Assembly (NCBI GenBank): GCA_044507775.1
Contig: JBIQIY010000017.1
Location: 60,037-124,036, forward strand
Source of the DNA: Chryseosolibacter sp044507775
GTDB lineage: Bacteria > Bacteroidota > Bacteroidia > Cytophagales > Cyclobacteriaceae
DNA: 64,000 bases
Reading direction: 5' to 3'
A program made the translations under genes and the position numbers. Shown piece after piece: positions 1-10,386 of this stretch. Each line of letters begins with the position of its first letter. Position 1 is the stretch's first letter. A model generated the notes under the pieces. The model worked only from the letters and a program-made list of their open reading frames with translations, ran no database searches and was not told where the DNA came from.

Positions 1-2468
1 AACACCCGATTGAAAAAGGGAATGTAGATCACCATCATCTGCAGCCCGGCGGTAAACGCAATTGCAAACAGCATCGGCTTATTTGACCACCAGGGGCCCC
101 TGAATGCCGATCGCCGGTTTGAACGGATTGCCAGAACATGGCCCAGCTGGCTGAAGCACAAAACCGTAAACGCCATGGTTTGCCAATGGCTGCCGGAATG
201 CTCGATTGCATACCATTGCATTCCGAGCGTAATGAGTCCCATGAGCAGGCCCACCCACAGGATATGCCAGGCCATTCCGCCTGCGAAAATATTTTCTTTA
301 GGTTGTCGCGGAGGGCGGTTCATGATGTTGGGCTCCGCTTTTTCCGATGCCAGTGCGAGTCCCGGAAGTCCATCGGTAATGAGATTGATCCAGAGAATAT
401 GTATCGCGAGAAGCGGGATAGGCAGTCCGAAAAATGGAGCGAGGAACAACGTCCATATCTCCCCGGAGTTTCCCGTCATAATGTACTTGATAAACTTCAG
501 GATGTTGTCGAAAATGCGCCTGCCGTGTTTCACCGCCTTAATGATGGTGGCAAAGTTGTCATCGAGCAAAATCATGTGCGATGCTTCCTTCGAGACTTCG
601 GTGCCGTTGATGCCCATAGCGATGCCGATGTCGGCGTTCTTGAGAGCGGGCGCATCGTTGACGCCGTCTCCGGTCATGGCGACAAAGTGATTTCGTCCCT
701 GCAGCGCACTGATAATGCGCAACTTTTGCTCCGGGCTGACGCGCGCATATACGCGAATATCTTCAACCCGGCTGTTGAATTCATCATCGTTCATCTTCTG
801 AAGCTCCGGGCCGGAAATGATGAGATCCTTTTCGGAGGAAACAATCCCGAGCTGCCCTGCGATTGCCTTTGCCGTCAGCTTGTGGTCACCGGTGATCATT
901 ACGGGCTTAATACCCGCACTCTTGCACTCCGCCACTGCCCTCCGCGCTTCGTCCCGCGCGGGATCGATCATGCCGGCGATGCCAATGAACGTCAGCGACG
1001 ACTCAATTTCCGCACTCTTGCTCATCGGTGGCAAGTGCGAAAAAAAACGCAGTGCATAACCCAGCGTGCGGTAGCCCCTTGTCGCCATGTCGTCAGCTTT
1101 CGCTTCAAATTCAGGAATGAGACGCTGTTGCGCATCGCTAAGTTTGTGGAAGAGCACATCGACCGCTCCCTTCACGATGGCTATGAATCCGGCATCCACC
1201 CGATGAATTGTCGTCATACATTTCCGTGTGGAATCAAAGGGCAGCTCGGCGACGCGCGGATACTTCTGCTCCACACTTGCGCGATCATAGCCGTGTTCCT
1301 GCGCATAGATCGCCAGTGCCACTTCCGTCGACTCACCCACCCATAAGGCGTCCTTGTCTTTCGTTACATCGTTGTTCAGAGACATGGCGTGCACAAGCAG
1401 GTCCTTATTCGCAAAGTCGACGTCAGGCAGCACACCCTCTCGAGCCTCGTAAATCTCCTGCACGGTCATTTTGTTCAGCGTAAGAGTTCCCGTTTTATCC
1501 GAGCAGATGTACGTCACAGAACCTAACGTTTCCACGGCTGGAAGTTTCCGGATCAGGGCGTTGTTCTTTACAAGTCTTTTTGCGCCGAGCGCGAGCGCGA
1601 TTGTAACAAGAGCGGGCAGCGCCTCCGGTATCGCAGCAACAGCCAGCGAAATGGAGGTTAACAGCATGACAGACCAGGGCTCACCGCGTTGCCAGCCTAC
1701 GAAGAAAAATATCGCGCAAAGGATAAGGATCGCGATGGTCAGCACTTTTCCAAATGAATCAAGTCTTTTCTGAAGCGGTGTTTTTACCTCTTCCGACTGT
1801 ATCATGCTCGCGATCTTGCCGAACTCCGTGTTCATCCCGGTTTCAACGACGTAGCCAACGCCGCGTCCGTTCGTGACCGACGTCCCGCGATATCCCATGT
1901 TCAACCGGTCACCCAGCGCATACTCACCGGATGGCAATGCATCGGTCATCTTTTCGACATTGAGTGATTCACCCGTCAGGGTCGACTCATCAACCTTAAG
2001 GGTATGCGCCTCCACGAATCTCAAATCCGCAGGAATGATGTTGCCGGCCTCCACGACAACGACATCTCCCGGCACGAGCTCATCCGCGACGATATCGACG
2101 GTCTGGTTATCGCGTGTTACACGGGCGTGGCTGGCTGCCATTCGCTGAAGTGCTTCCATCGCCTTCTCCGCGCGAAACTCCTGAACCACTCCGATCACTG
2201 CATTGACGATGACGATAGCAAGGATTACGATCGCATCCGTCATATCGCCGATGAAACCCGATATGACAGCGGCCGCAATGAGAATCAGGATCATAAAATC
2301 CGTAAACTGATGAAGCAGCATCCCGACCACCGTTTTCTTTTTTCCTGATTCCAAAGTATTTTTTCCATGACGCGCCAATCGATCACGGACATCTTCAGCA
2401 GAAAGTCCGGCGAGACTTGTTCCCAATTCCTTTTCAACTTCAGAAACAGACTTGAGATAGTATTCCAT
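1..2468 (-). CDS. Cation-translocating P-type ATPase, Ca2+ type (C-terminus cut by window edge)
   Basis: Reading the minus strand from the ATG at 2468 gives an open frame of more than 820 codons that leaves the window. It pumps cations (probably Ca2+) out of the cytoplasm using ATP. Visible in order: N-terminal cation ATPase domain; actuator motif LTGES near residue 164; M4 motif PEALP near 278; phosphorylation motif CSDKTGTLT near 321; hinge motif MTGDGVNDAP near 596; M6 motif NLITDGLPG near 690. PEALP plus NLITDGLP fits the SERCA/PMR1-like IIA branch rather than Na,K or heavy-metal pumps; that is family knowledge, substrate is inferred. The last transmembrane helices are missing only because of the edge. 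Cardiolipin synthase ends 15 bp upstream on the same strand, so the two may be co-transcribed. Confidence 0.93.
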   Translation of the reverse strand, partial: MEYYLKSVSEVEKELGTSLAGLSAEDVRDRLARHGKNTLESGKKKTVVGMLLHQFTDFMILILIAAAVISGFIGDMTDAIVILAIVIVNAVIGVVQEFRAEKAMEALQRMAASHARVTRDNQTVDIVADELVPGDVVVVEAGNIIPADLRFVEAHTLKVDESTLTGESLNVEKMTDALPSGEYALGDRLNMGYRGTSVTNGRGVGYVVETGMNTEFGKIASMIQSEEVKTPLQKRLDSFGKVLTIAILILCAIFFFVGWQRGEPWSVMLLTSISLAVAAIPEALPALVTIALALGAKRLVKNNALIRKLPAVETLGSVTYICSDKTGTLTLNKMTVQEIYEAREGVLPDVDFANKDLLVHAMSLNNDVTKDKDALWVGESTEVALAIYAQEHGYDRASVEQKYPRVAELPFDSTRKCMTTIHRVDAGFIAIVKGAVDVLFHKLSDAQQRLIPEFEAKADDMATRGYRTLGYALRFFSHLPPMSKSAEIESSLTFIGIAGMIDPARDEARRAVAECKSAGIKPVMITGDHKLTAKAIAGQLGIVSSEKDLIISGPELQKMNDDEFNSRVEDIRVYARVSPEQKLRIISALQGRNHFVAMTGDGVNDAPALKNADIGIAMGINGTEVSKEASHMILLDDNFATIIKAVKHGRRIFDNILKFIKYIMTGNSGEIWTLFLAPFFGLPIPLLAIHILWINLITDGLPGLALASEKAEPNIMNRPPRQPKENIFAGGMAWHILWVGLLMGLITLGMQWYAIEHSGSHWQTMAFTVLCFSQLGHVLAIRSNRRSAFRGPWWSNKPMLFAIAFTAGLQMMVIYIPFFNRV

Positions 2469-2483
2469 GAGTATTGGGATGCA

Positions 2484-3965
2484 TTAGAGCAGAGGTGACA
2501 ACAACCTTGCGACGCGTTCAGGAAATTGCTTGAACACAGGTCGCTGACGCCAGGTTTCCGGCTGTATCTTTACGGATTTCTGCAAGTCCTCCGCGAAAGT
2601 AGCGCGCAATTCCCCGGCGAACTTCGGCCCGTAAACGATAGCATTCACTTCAAAATTCACATCGAAACTTCTGAAATCCATATTGGCGGTTCCAACGATA
2701 GAAATCAGATCGTCGATCACCATCGTCTTTACATGAATAAATCCTTTTTGGTAAAGGTAAATTTCTACGCCAGCCGACAGCATGTCATCGTAGTAAGACC
2801 ATGCCGCCGCATTCACAAGCCTGGAGTCGGATATTCCGGGAGCGATGATCTTCACCTGAACGCCGCCGAGGGAGGCGACCTTCAAGGCATTCATGATCGT
2901 TTCGCCGGGAATAAAGTATGGTGTGGTCAACAGAATCTCCTTCTTTGCGAGATTGATCGCCTTGACCAGCGACAGCATAATGGTAGAGGTGGGAGAATCG
3001 GGCCCGCTGGCTGCTATCTGGACGTTCTCATCCCCGTCGGGATTGGTGCGCGTATCAAAATAAAAGTTGTCAGGCTGCAGTTTCTGATTGGCGCAGAAAT
3101 TCCAGTCGCAGAAAAACAAATATTGCAGATACTGCACGCCGGGACCGTCGATCCGGATGTGCGTATCCCGCCAGTAAAGCTTGTGCTTTTTCTTCGTCTT
3201 GTACTTAGGGTCGTTGATGTACCGGTCACTGATATTCATACCCCCCACAAATCCGCAATTGCCATCCACGACAATGATCTTGCGGTGATTGCGATAGTTA
3301 ATGGGGTTGGCGAGAAGGATAAAACGGATGCGATTGAACGGCCAGGCCTCGGCTCCGGCCGCCTGCAGTTCACGAATAAACTTTTTCCGGATCGAGCGGC
3401 TGCCGAAAGCGTCGTAAATAAGGCGCACCTTCACCCCTTCTTTCGCCTTGCGGATCAGAATATCCTTGATCTCGTTGCCGACGATATCATTCTCGTAAAT
3501 GTAATACTCAATATGAATGTGATGCCGCGCGCCTTCAAGCGCCTTGAACACTTCGGGGAACTTCTCTTCGCCATTCCTCAACAGCTTCACCGCGTTTCCT
3601 GTCGTAAGCGGGCTGTAGCTGTCTTTCAGGAGCAGCTTAACCAGGCTTTTCGCTTCGCCAATAACGCGCACGTCGCGCTGAAGATTTAGCTCGGTTTTCG
3701 ATATGACCGCTTCCACAACCTGCCTTCCCAGCGCATCGTCGTCTACGAGCTTCTTGCTGTAGATGCGGCGTTTTCGATAATTTGTGCCCAGGGAAAAGTA
3801 AAACAAAATGCCTGCGATCGGAATGAAAATCACCAGGAGCAGGTAGGCGAGCGTCTTATTGGTGCTGGTTGTGTCATAAATGATCCGAAGGCAAACGAGA
3901 ATCAGAATAATAACATAGATGACATCCAGGATCACGACCCAGTTCATGGTGATAGATAACGTCAT
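2484..3965 (-). CDS. cls: Cardiolipin synthase (phospholipase D family)
   Basis: A 493-aa membrane enzyme that condenses phosphatidylglycerol molecules to cardiolipin. Two N-terminal transmembrane helices (about residues 7-60) are followed by two PLD catalytic motifs: NHRKIIVVDG near residue 224 and HVKTMVIDD near 410, each with the H-x-K-x4-D pattern, and the usual GG(M/T)N / GTANMDFRS contexts. Length matches Bacteroidota Cls. The frame stays open upstream to a GTG at 4037, but the ATG at 3965 (or 3947, just before the first helix) gives the normal N-terminus, so I prefer 3965. It lies 114 bp downstream of the RND operon and 15 bp upstream of the P-type ATPase on the same strand. Confidence 0.93.
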   Translation of the reverse strand: MTLSITMNWVVILDVIYVIILILVCLRIIYDTTSTNKTLAYLLLVIFIPIAGILFYFSLGTNYRKRRIYSKKLVDDDALGRQVVEAVISKTELNLQRDVRVIGEAKSLVKLLLKDSYSPLTTGNAVKLLRNGEEKFPEVFKALEGARHHIHIEYYIYENDIVGNEIKDILIRKAKEGVKVRLIYDAFGSRSIRKKFIRELQAAGAEAWPFNRIRFILLANPINYRNHRKIIVVDGNCGFVGGMNISDRYINDPKYKTKKKHKLYWRDTHIRIDGPGVQYLQYLFFCDWNFCANQKLQPDNFYFDTRTNPDGDENVQIAASGPDSPTSTIMLSLVKAINLAKKEILLTTPYFIPGETIMNALKVASLGGVQVKIIAPGISDSRLVNAAAWSYYDDMLSAGVEIYLYQKGFIHVKTMVIDDLISIVGTANMDFRSFDVNFEVNAIVYGPKFAGELRATFAEDLQKSVKIQPETWRQRPVFKQFPERVARLLSPLL

Positions 3966-4079
3966 TTTTCGGTTTGCAGACCGGGCAAGCTTAGCGACCG
4001 GCTTTGAAAGATAACAAGAAAACCTTTCAAGGTCCACGTCCCTGGCAAGAGTTGGCCAAAGCCCTTGAAGAGGCCTTGC

Positions 4080-5480
4080 CTAGCGCCAGCCGCCGCCGAG
4101 GGCGCGATACAGTTCTACGAGTGAGCCAAGCCTGTCAAACCGGGCGTTGATGAGACCGAGTTGTGAATTAAGGGCATTTTGACGCGCGGTGAGAACTTCA
4201 AGGTAGTTGGCAAAACCGCTGTTCAGCAGTTCTTCGGAGTAACGGGTAGCGGTGTCATAGGCCGCAAACTCGCTCGTTCTGATCTCAATCGTTTCCTCCG
4301 CAGCTTCAAAGGAATAAAGGGCATCGGAAACTTCCCGGCTTGCATTGAGTATAGCCTGCCGGAACCGAAGATAAGCCTGCTCCTGCTGCGAGAGCGACAC
4401 CTCGTACTGCGTGCGTATGCGTCTGCCGTTAAGAACGGGCTGCGCAATACCGCCGATGACAGTGGCAAACAGCGAATTTACACTGAACAACTTATCCAAC
4501 TCGAGGCTCTGAAGACCACCCGTCGCGGAAAGCGTCAGCGATGGATAAAAGTTACTCTTTGCAACATTCGTAAGTTCGAAAGCATTGACGAGACCAAACT
4601 CCGCGGCCATAACGTCCGGGCGGTTGCGCAACAACTGCAACGGAAGCCCTACCTGCAAGCTGCCGGGCACTTCCTGGTCTTCCAGGCTGCCGCGTTCGAT
4701 GGCATGCGGCTCTTCACCCAGCAGGATCGACAGTGTGTTCTCAAGTAATTTAATCTCCTTGCGAAGGTCGACGAGCAGCGCCCTCGCCGTATACAACTGG
4801 GCTTCCGTTTGCTTGACCGCAACCTCCGAAACAGTGCCCGCATCCTTTAGTGCGCGAGTAGTCTCCAGACTGCTTTGACGCGTGGCAATCGTCTGCTCCG
4901 TAATCCGTTGCTGCTCATCCAGTGTGACTAAGCGATAATATGCCGTGGCAATACTCGCGATCAATTCCGTCTTAACGGCCTGATGCGCCGCAACGCTTTG
5001 AAGGTATGTGGCTTCAAATGCGCGCCGGTTGCTTCGGATCTTACCCCAGATGTCAGCCTCCCACGAGAGCGTACCTGTAATTTCATATTGTGTGATCGCG
5101 CCACTGAAGAAAGATCCGAACTGGCTGTTCCGTGAAAGTTCCTGGTAGTTCACCCGGGCTCCGGCGTTAAGCGTGGGCAGATTGCCGGCCTTTCCTTGCA
5201 TGTAGTAAGCCCGCGCTGCCAGGATCTGCTGCAGTGCCACGCGGATATCAATGTTCTGCTGCAATCCCTTTTCAATGTGCCCTACCAGCACGGAGTCCGT
5301 AAACATTTCGCGCCAGGAAATATCGGCCAAGGTGGCACTGTCCTGGGCAAGAGAGTCAGTTCGGAAATATTTATTCTCGACTACTTCCGGACGAGTATAC
5401 TTTTTTGCCACAAAACAGGATTGCATCGTCAAGAGCAGCAGGGGAATCAATGCAATCCTGTAATCAATGTACTTTCTCAT
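4080..5480 (-). CDS. TolC/NodT-family outer membrane efflux lipoprotein
   Basis: 466-aa outer membrane factor that would form the exit duct of the RND pump encoded just upstream. The N-terminus is a lipoprotein signal (hydrophobic stretch ending in TMQSC, Cys at residue 22 from the chosen start). The body shows the two repeated OEP domains with long amphipathic helices (for example ALRQILAAR... and AAEETIEIRTSEF...), and the NodT-like phrase LLRNRPDVMAAEF. The frame extends to 5525, overlapping the RND gene, but the ATG at 5480 begins the signal peptide and leaves a 19-bp gap after the RND stop. Last gene of the TetR-adaptor-RND-OMF operon. Confidence 0.93.
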   Translation of the reverse strand: MRKYIDYRIALIPLLLLTMQSCFVAKKYTRPEVVENKYFRTDSLAQDSATLADISWREMFTDSVLVGHIEKGLQQNIDIRVALQQILAARAYYMQGKAGNLPTLNAGARVNYQELSRNSQFGSFFSGAITQYEITGTLSWEADIWGKIRSNRRAFEATYLQSVAAHQAVKTELIASIATAYYRLVTLDEQQRITEQTIATRQSSLETTRALKDAGTVSEVAVKQTEAQLYTARALLVDLRKEIKLLENTLSILLGEEPHAIERGSLEDQEVPGSLQVGLPLQLLRNRPDVMAAEFGLVNAFELTNVAKSNFYPSLTLSATGGLQSLELDKLFSVNSLFATVIGGIAQPVLNGRRIRTQYEVSLSQQEQAYLRFRQAILNASREVSDALYSFEAAEETIEIRTSEFAAYDTATRYSEELLNSGFANYLEVLTARQNALNSQLGLINARFDRLGSLVELYRALGGGWR

Positions 5481-5499
5481 CTTCAACTTCGTAAAACCG

Positions 5500-8400
5500 T
5501 TAAATGTTACTGCCTTCGGGAGCAATCTTCTTCCTGCTTACTTTTTCCTGCAACCACTGGAATAAAATGTAGAGGATCGGAATAACAAAGACCCCGATTA
5601 TCGTTCCGACCAGCAGACCGCCCACGGCGCCTGTCCCAATCGATCGGTTACCTTCCGCGCCGATTCCTCCTGCGAATACCAATGGAAGCAAGCCGATGAT
5701 AAAGGCGAAAGACGTCATGAGGATCGGACGCAACCTGACCCGGGCACCCTCAAACGCAGCTTCGATGATCGAATAGCCAGCTTTGCGTCGTTGGATACCG
5801 AATTCAACGATCAGGATCGCGTTCTTCGCGAGAAGGCCGATGAGCATGATCATCGCGATCTGGAAGTAAATGTTAACCTGAAGACCGGCGAATTTTGTGG
5901 CCAGATAAGCGCCCATGATCCCGACCGGCAGGCTGAAAAGAACTGCGAACGGAATGAGGTAGCTCTCGTACTGACCAGCCAGGATAAAATACACAAAGAG
6001 AATACTGAGGATGATAATGAACAACGTCTGGCTACCGGCGGAGATCTCCTCGCGCGTAAGACCGGAGAAATCGATGGTGTAGTTCGAGGGCAATGCGGTG
6101 GCAGCCACTTCGCGCACGGCGCGTATAGCATCACCGGAAGAATAGCCCGGGGCAGCCGCGCCGTTTACCGTTGCCGAATTAAAAAGGTTGAACCTTGTAA
6201 CCGCCTGAGGACCGTAGATTCTCTTCAACTCTACGAACTCCGAAATCGGCGCCATTTCTCCTTCCGAGTTTCTGACAAAGAGCGAATTCAAATCGCTGAC
6301 AGTAGCACGGTCCTGGGGCAGAGCCTGTACGTACACCCGGTACTGTTTTCCGAACCTGGAAAAGTTCGCAGCGTATATTCCGCCGATGTACCCCTGCAGC
6401 GTTCCGAAAATACTGCTGACCGAGACTCCCGCCTCCTTCGCTTTGGCGACGTTCAGGTTGATCTCGTATTGCGGAAACTTCGTGTTGAATGATGTCTGCG
6501 CGTACTGTATTTCCGGGCGTTGCATCAGTTGGCGCAAATAATCCTGCGCGACGCGATCGAGTTCCGTGAACTCCCCTCCCAGCCTGTCGAGCACGGTCAT
6601 CTCGAAACCTGACGACACACCAAATCCGGGAACGCTGGGTGGCGCGAAGAAGAGGATGTTCGCGTCCGGGATCGTCGCAGCCGCGGCGAACATCTGGCCG
6701 ATGATCGCATCCATCGACATGGACTCATCCTTCCTTTCACTCCACGGCTTGAGTTTCAAAAACCCGAGGCCGTAGTTACTTCCCGCGCCGGAAATCAGAC
6801 TGAAGCCATTTACGAGTGATCCGCCTTCAAAGCCGGGAATTGATTTCACTTTCCGATAAAGCTCCTGCGTAACTCCGACCGTGCGATCCAGCGTAGCCCC
6901 CGGGGGAAGTTCGACGTTCACGAACACCATACCCCGGTCTTCAGAGGGAACAAAACCGGTCGACGTCGTCGCGGAGGCCCAGAGGATAGCAACCACCGCC
7001 GCAATTAATATGAGAGGCGTCACCCATTTATGCCTGTATAGAAAAGAGAGCGAACGCGTATATCGCTGGGTCGTTGCATCAAAAGCTACGTTGAAGCCAT
7101 GAAAAAATCTTCCGAGGAAGCCTTTCTTCTGATGCCCGTCGTGTTGCGGCTTCAACAGCAACGCGCAGAGGGCAGGACTGAGCGTCAGTGCATTGACCGC
7201 CGAGATTGTAATTGCTACAATCAGCGTCACGCCAAACTGCTCGTAGAATACTCCCGTGGGCCCTGTGATGAACGTTACCGGGATAAACACCGCCGCCATC
7301 ACAAGCGTGATCGATATAATGGCGCCGGTGATCTCGTCCATAGCGGTGTGTGTTGCCTCAAGCGCACTTCGGGCGCCTGCCTCGAGTTTGGCGTGTACCG
7401 CCTCCACCACGACAATCGCGTCGTCCACGACGATACCAATCGCAAGTACCAGTGCAAAAAGCGTCAGCAGGTTAACAGAGTAACCAAAGATGTTCAGGAA
7501 GAAAAACGTACCGATGATGGATACCGGCACTGCGATGGCAGGTATCAAGGTCGACCGAAAATCCTGAAGGAAAATAAAAACCACGAGGAACACGAGGAGG
7601 AATGCTTCCACCAGCGTAGTCATCACTTTTTCGATCGACGCGTTGAGGAATTCGTTGGTGTCGAAGTTGACCAGCATTTTCAATCCCTTCGGAAAATCCT
7701 TTTCCATTGTCTTGACCGTCGCGTGGATATTTTCGATGATTTCCTGCGCGTTCGACCCGGGAGTCTGATAAACTCCCATACTGACGCCGGGGAGGTTATT
7801 CGTGTAGGAAACCACGCTGTAACCTTCGGCATCCAACTCCACGTCGGCCACATCGCCCAATCTCAGGAAGTGACCGTTGTCCAGGGCTTTGATGATGATG
7901 TCCCGGTACTGGTCTTCCGTCTTGAAGCGTCCTCCATAGCGGATGACATATTCGAACGCTTCTGCATTGTTCTGTCCGAGTGAGCCCGCGGCGGCCTCGA
8001 GGCTCTGTTCGTTCAACGCGGCAATTACATCGGAAGGTATCAGGGAGTAGGCGGCGAGCTTCGCGGGTCGCAGCCAGATCCGCATTGCGTACGTTTTCGC
8101 ACCGAAGACATTAACATCACCGACTCCATAAATTCTCTTGAGCGCAGGAAGCACGTTGATGTTAAGATAATTCTGGATGTAGGTAGCGTCGTATTCCTCG
8201 TTCTCCGAATACATGGTCATGAACATCAGCGCGCTGGTCTGTTGCTTTTGTGTAATGACACCGGACTGGATCACTTCCTGGGGCAGCAGCGGATTTGCGC
8301 GGGCTACTCGGTTCTGCACGTTTACTGCAGCGATATCGGGGTCGATTCCCTGATTAAAAAATACGCGGATCTGCGCCATCCCGTTGTTGCTGGCGGTCGA

Positions 8401-8637
8401 AGTGATATACGCCATACCTTCTACGCCGTTGATTTGTTCCTCGATGGGAATGATAACGCTTTCCAGAACCGTCTGCGCGTTGGCACCGGGGAAGGTAGCC
8501 GCTACCTGTACCGTTGGCGGAGCAATGTCCGGGTACTGCGAAACGGGAAGCGTGTAAAGGCCAAGCACGCCCAGTATGAGAATGATGATGGAAACTACCG
8601 TAGATAAAACGGGCCTGTCAATGAATCTCTTCAGCAT
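5500..8637 (-). CDS. RND multidrug efflux permease, HAE1/AcrB family
   Basis: 1045-aa inner membrane pump, the normal AcrB length. Proton-driven export of hydrophobic compounds is known for the family. TM1 starts MLKRFIDRPVLSTVVSI; TM4 carries the paired aspartates in GIVVDDAIVVVEAV; TM10 carries the relay lysine in LLAKNAILIVEF; two large periplasmic loops and 12 TM segments are evident; the motif GFVPSEDRG precedes the second porter domain. It lies 9 bp after the adaptor gene and is followed by the outer membrane factor, so the tripartite system is complete. TetR at 9790-10386 is the likely local regulator. Substrates cannot be read from the sequence. Confidence 0.97.
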   Translation of the reverse strand: MLKRFIDRPVLSTVVSIIILILGVLGLYTLPVSQYPDIAPPTVQVAATFPGANAQTVLESVIIPIEEQINGVEGMAYITSTASNNGMAQIRVFFNQGIDPDIAAVNVQNRVARANPLLPQEVIQSGVITQKQQTSALMFMTMYSENEEYDATYIQNYLNINVLPALKRIYGVGDVNVFGAKTYAMRIWLRPAKLAAYSLIPSDVIAALNEQSLEAAAGSLGQNNAEAFEYVIRYGGRFKTEDQYRDIIIKALDNGHFLRLGDVADVELDAEGYSVVSYTNNLPGVSMGVYQTPGSNAQEIIENIHATVKTMEKDFPKGLKMLVNFDTNEFLNASIEKVMTTLVEAFLLVFLVVFIFLQDFRSTLIPAIAVPVSIIGTFFFLNIFGYSVNLLTLFALVLAIGIVVDDAIVVVEAVHAKLEAGARSALEATHTAMDEITGAIISITLVMAAVFIPVTFITGPTGVFYEQFGVTLIVAITISAVNALTLSPALCALLLKPQHDGHQKKGFLGRFFHGFNVAFDATTQRYTRSLSFLYRHKWVTPLILIAAVVAILWASATTSTGFVPSEDRGMVFVNVELPPGATLDRTVGVTQELYRKVKSIPGFEGGSLVNGFSLISGAGSNYGLGFLKLKPWSERKDESMSMDAIIGQMFAAAATIPDANILFFAPPSVPGFGVSSGFEMTVLDRLGGEFTELDRVAQDYLRQLMQRPEIQYAQTSFNTKFPQYEINLNVAKAKEAGVSVSSIFGTLQGYIGGIYAANFSRFGKQYRVYVQALPQDRATVSDLNSLFVRNSEGEMAPISEFVELKRIYGPQAVTRFNLFNSATVNGAAAPGYSSGDAIRAVREVAATALPSNYTIDFSGLTREEISAGSQTLFIIILSILFVYFILAGQYESYLIPFAVLFSLPVGIMGAYLATKFAGLQVNIYFQIAMIMLIGLLAKNAILIVEFGIQRRKAGYSIIEAAFEGARVRLRPILMTSFAFIIGLLPLVFAGGIGAEGNRSIGTGAVGGLLVGTIIGVFVIPILYILFQWLQEKVSRKKIAPEGSNI

Positions 8638-8646
8638 TGCGCGATC

Positions 8647-9762
8647 TTATTTAAATACGACTTTCAATGAATTGGCGATGCTGTCAAAGGGCACCGGTTG
8701 TGGTTGCAGGGGTGTATTGTCGCGAAGTTTTCCTACACCCTGTGCGACGATCACATCGCCCTCCTCAACGCCGGACTTTACGACCACTACATTCGAAACA
8801 CGGTCTGTAACTTCAATCGGTGTCGCGCTTGCAAGGGTGTCGCCCTGCACGCGATAAACGTATACGATGCCTTGCTGTTCAAAGGTGGATGCCTGAGGTA
8901 CGACTGGCACGTCTTTGTAAGTTTTGGGAATGCGGATATTGCCACTGTTGCCATTTGTGAGGATCCTGGTCGGATTAGGAAACGTGGCGCGAAAGCTGAC
9001 CGTCCCCGTGGACCTGTTCACCTGACCTGTAACGGTTTCGATTTTACCCTTTTCCTCGTATATCTGACCGTTGACCAGCTCGAGTTCGACGGCGGGAAAA
9101 TTCTTGATCTTCTCGGATAGCGTTTTGCCGCTCGTTGTTTGCAGAAAATCGAGATAGTCGCGCTCATTCATGGAGAAGTATGCATATACATCTTCGATGT
9201 CCGACACCGTTGTCATGGGCCTCGGGTCGCCAGGACTCACCAGCGCTCCCTGCCGAAAATTAATGGCGCCGACGTAACCGTTGATCGGGCTCTTGATCGT
9301 TGCATACCCGATGCTGGCCGTTACGCTTTTATAATTCGCTTTAGCCTGAGCAAGTCTTGCCTCAGCCGTCTCCAGTTGAACCGGGCTGATGATTCCTTTA
9401 TCAACCAGTGGCCGGAGCTTGTTTACTTCCACCTCGGCCGCGTTGACGTTAGCCTGGGCGGCGCCGGCATCCTGGGTGAGCGCCTGCGTTTCAAGACGAA
9501 AAAGAGTTTGTCCTTTTTGCACGCGTTGTCCCTCATCGACCAGCACCGAGGTTATGTACCCGGGTACCTTGGCACGTACCGCGCTGTTGACAGTGCCTTC
9601 GATGCTCACCGGATACGAAGAGTAACCGGTGACCGTTTTTAGTGGAATCTCCACGACGGGTAACGCCAGACGCTGAGGACCTGGCGGACCTTGCTGCTTG
9701 TCCTGGCAAGACATCATAAACAGCGCAATGACGAGAAGAAGGCTAAAACTGAAATTTTTCAT
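8647..9762 (-). CDS. RND efflux periplasmic adaptor (membrane fusion lipoprotein)
   Basis: 371-aa adaptor linking the RND pump with the outer membrane factor. Begins with a lipoprotein signal (LFMMSC, Cys near residue 19). A lipoyl/barrel-sandwich domain (VRAKVPGYITSVLVDEGQRVQKGQTLF), a short helical hairpin with the Ala-rich segment around residues 95-135, the second lipoyl half (ATIKSPINGYVG), then beta-barrel and membrane-proximal domains (TVSFRATFPNPTRILTNGNSG). First structural gene after the TetR regulator (27 bp) and 9 bp before the pump gene. Confidence 0.95.
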   Translation of the reverse strand: MKNFSFSLLLVIALFMMSCQDKQQGPPGPQRLALPVVEIPLKTVTGYSSYPVSIEGTVNSAVRAKVPGYITSVLVDEGQRVQKGQTLFRLETQALTQDAGAAQANVNAAEVEVNKLRPLVDKGIISPVQLETAEARLAQAKANYKSVTASIGYATIKSPINGYVGAINFRQGALVSPGDPRPMTTVSDIEDVYAYFSMNERDYLDFLQTTSGKTLSEKIKNFPAVELELVNGQIYEEKGKIETVTGQVNRSTGTVSFRATFPNPTRILTNGNSGNIRIPKTYKDVPVVPQASTFEQQGIVYVYRVQGDTLASATPIEVTDRVSNVVVVKSGVEEGDVIVAQGVGKLRDNTPLQPQPVPFDSIANSLKVVFK

Positions 9763-9789
9763 TATTCGTATTCGGTCGATGTTATAAAC

Positions 9790-10386
9790 TTATTTCAATG
9801 TGTTGCGGGAATCATTTTTCCATTCGTCTGATACAAGCCCGTCCCAGGAAATGCCGGCTATGCGCTCCAGATCCTGGGGCGTTAAGGGGACTTTTCCGAA
9901 AAGATTCAACTTCGCGGTTGAACTGATGCTTCCCATCATCAGGACCAGAAGGATCTCAGGCTTCAGGCGCTTGAGGATACCTTTCTTCACTCCATCCGAA
10001 AAAAAAGAGTAGAGCCGGCCACGGCTAAAGTTGGGGTGTTTGCTGATGTTGTATGGCGAGTTCAAGAACTGTTCGAAAAATATCAAGACGTTTGGTTCGT
10101 GTACGTAAAACTTGTAAAGACCGGTCCAGATATTCAGAAAATTTTCGCGATAGGTACTCTCTTCTTTAATAATGGAGTCAATAACCGACAACATTCGTGT
10201 TCGGATGTAGTCGTACAACTCGCAGATAAGCTGCTCCTTGCTGGCAAAATAGTGGTAGATCGTCCCCGCTGCCACGCCGGCATTCTTGGCCACAAGGCTC
10301 ATCGGCGCGCCGTGAAATCCGTGATCCCGCACCAGTCGAAGCGTGCTTTCAAAGATCGCATGCTTTTTATGTTGGAGATCTTCCAT
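9790..10386 (-). CDS. TetR/AcrR-family transcriptional regulator
   Basis: 198-aa regulator heading the efflux operon. The N-terminal helix-turn-helix spans about residues 8-52 (VRDHGFHGAPMSLVAKNAGV, then GTIYHYFASKEQL, the typical TetR recognition helix). The C-terminal domain is divergent, as usual for ligand binding. The frame extends to a TTG at 10431, but the ATG at 10386 gives a standard TetR N-terminus. It lies 27 bp upstream of the adaptor gene on the same strand, so it probably autoregulates and represses the pump; the ligand is unknown. Confidence 0.93.
   Translation of the reverse strand: MEDLQHKKHAIFESTLRLVRDHGFHGAPMSLVAKNAGVAAGTIYHYFASKEQLICELYDYIRTRMLSVIDSIIKEESTYRENFLNIWTGLYKFYVHEPNVLIFFEQFLNSPYNISKHPNFSRGRLYSFFSDGVKKGILKRLKPEILLVLMMGSISSTAKLNLFGKVPLTPQDLERIAGISWDGLVSDEWKNDSRNTLK

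Noticed and set aside
138..1346. Plus-strand open frame of 402 codons opposite the P-type ATPase
   Set aside because: The minus strand encodes all P-ATPase motifs; the plus frame has no recognisable domain.
2526..3689. Plus-strand frame of 387 codons opposite cardiolipin synthase
   Set aside because: Antisense shadow of a gene with both HKD motifs.
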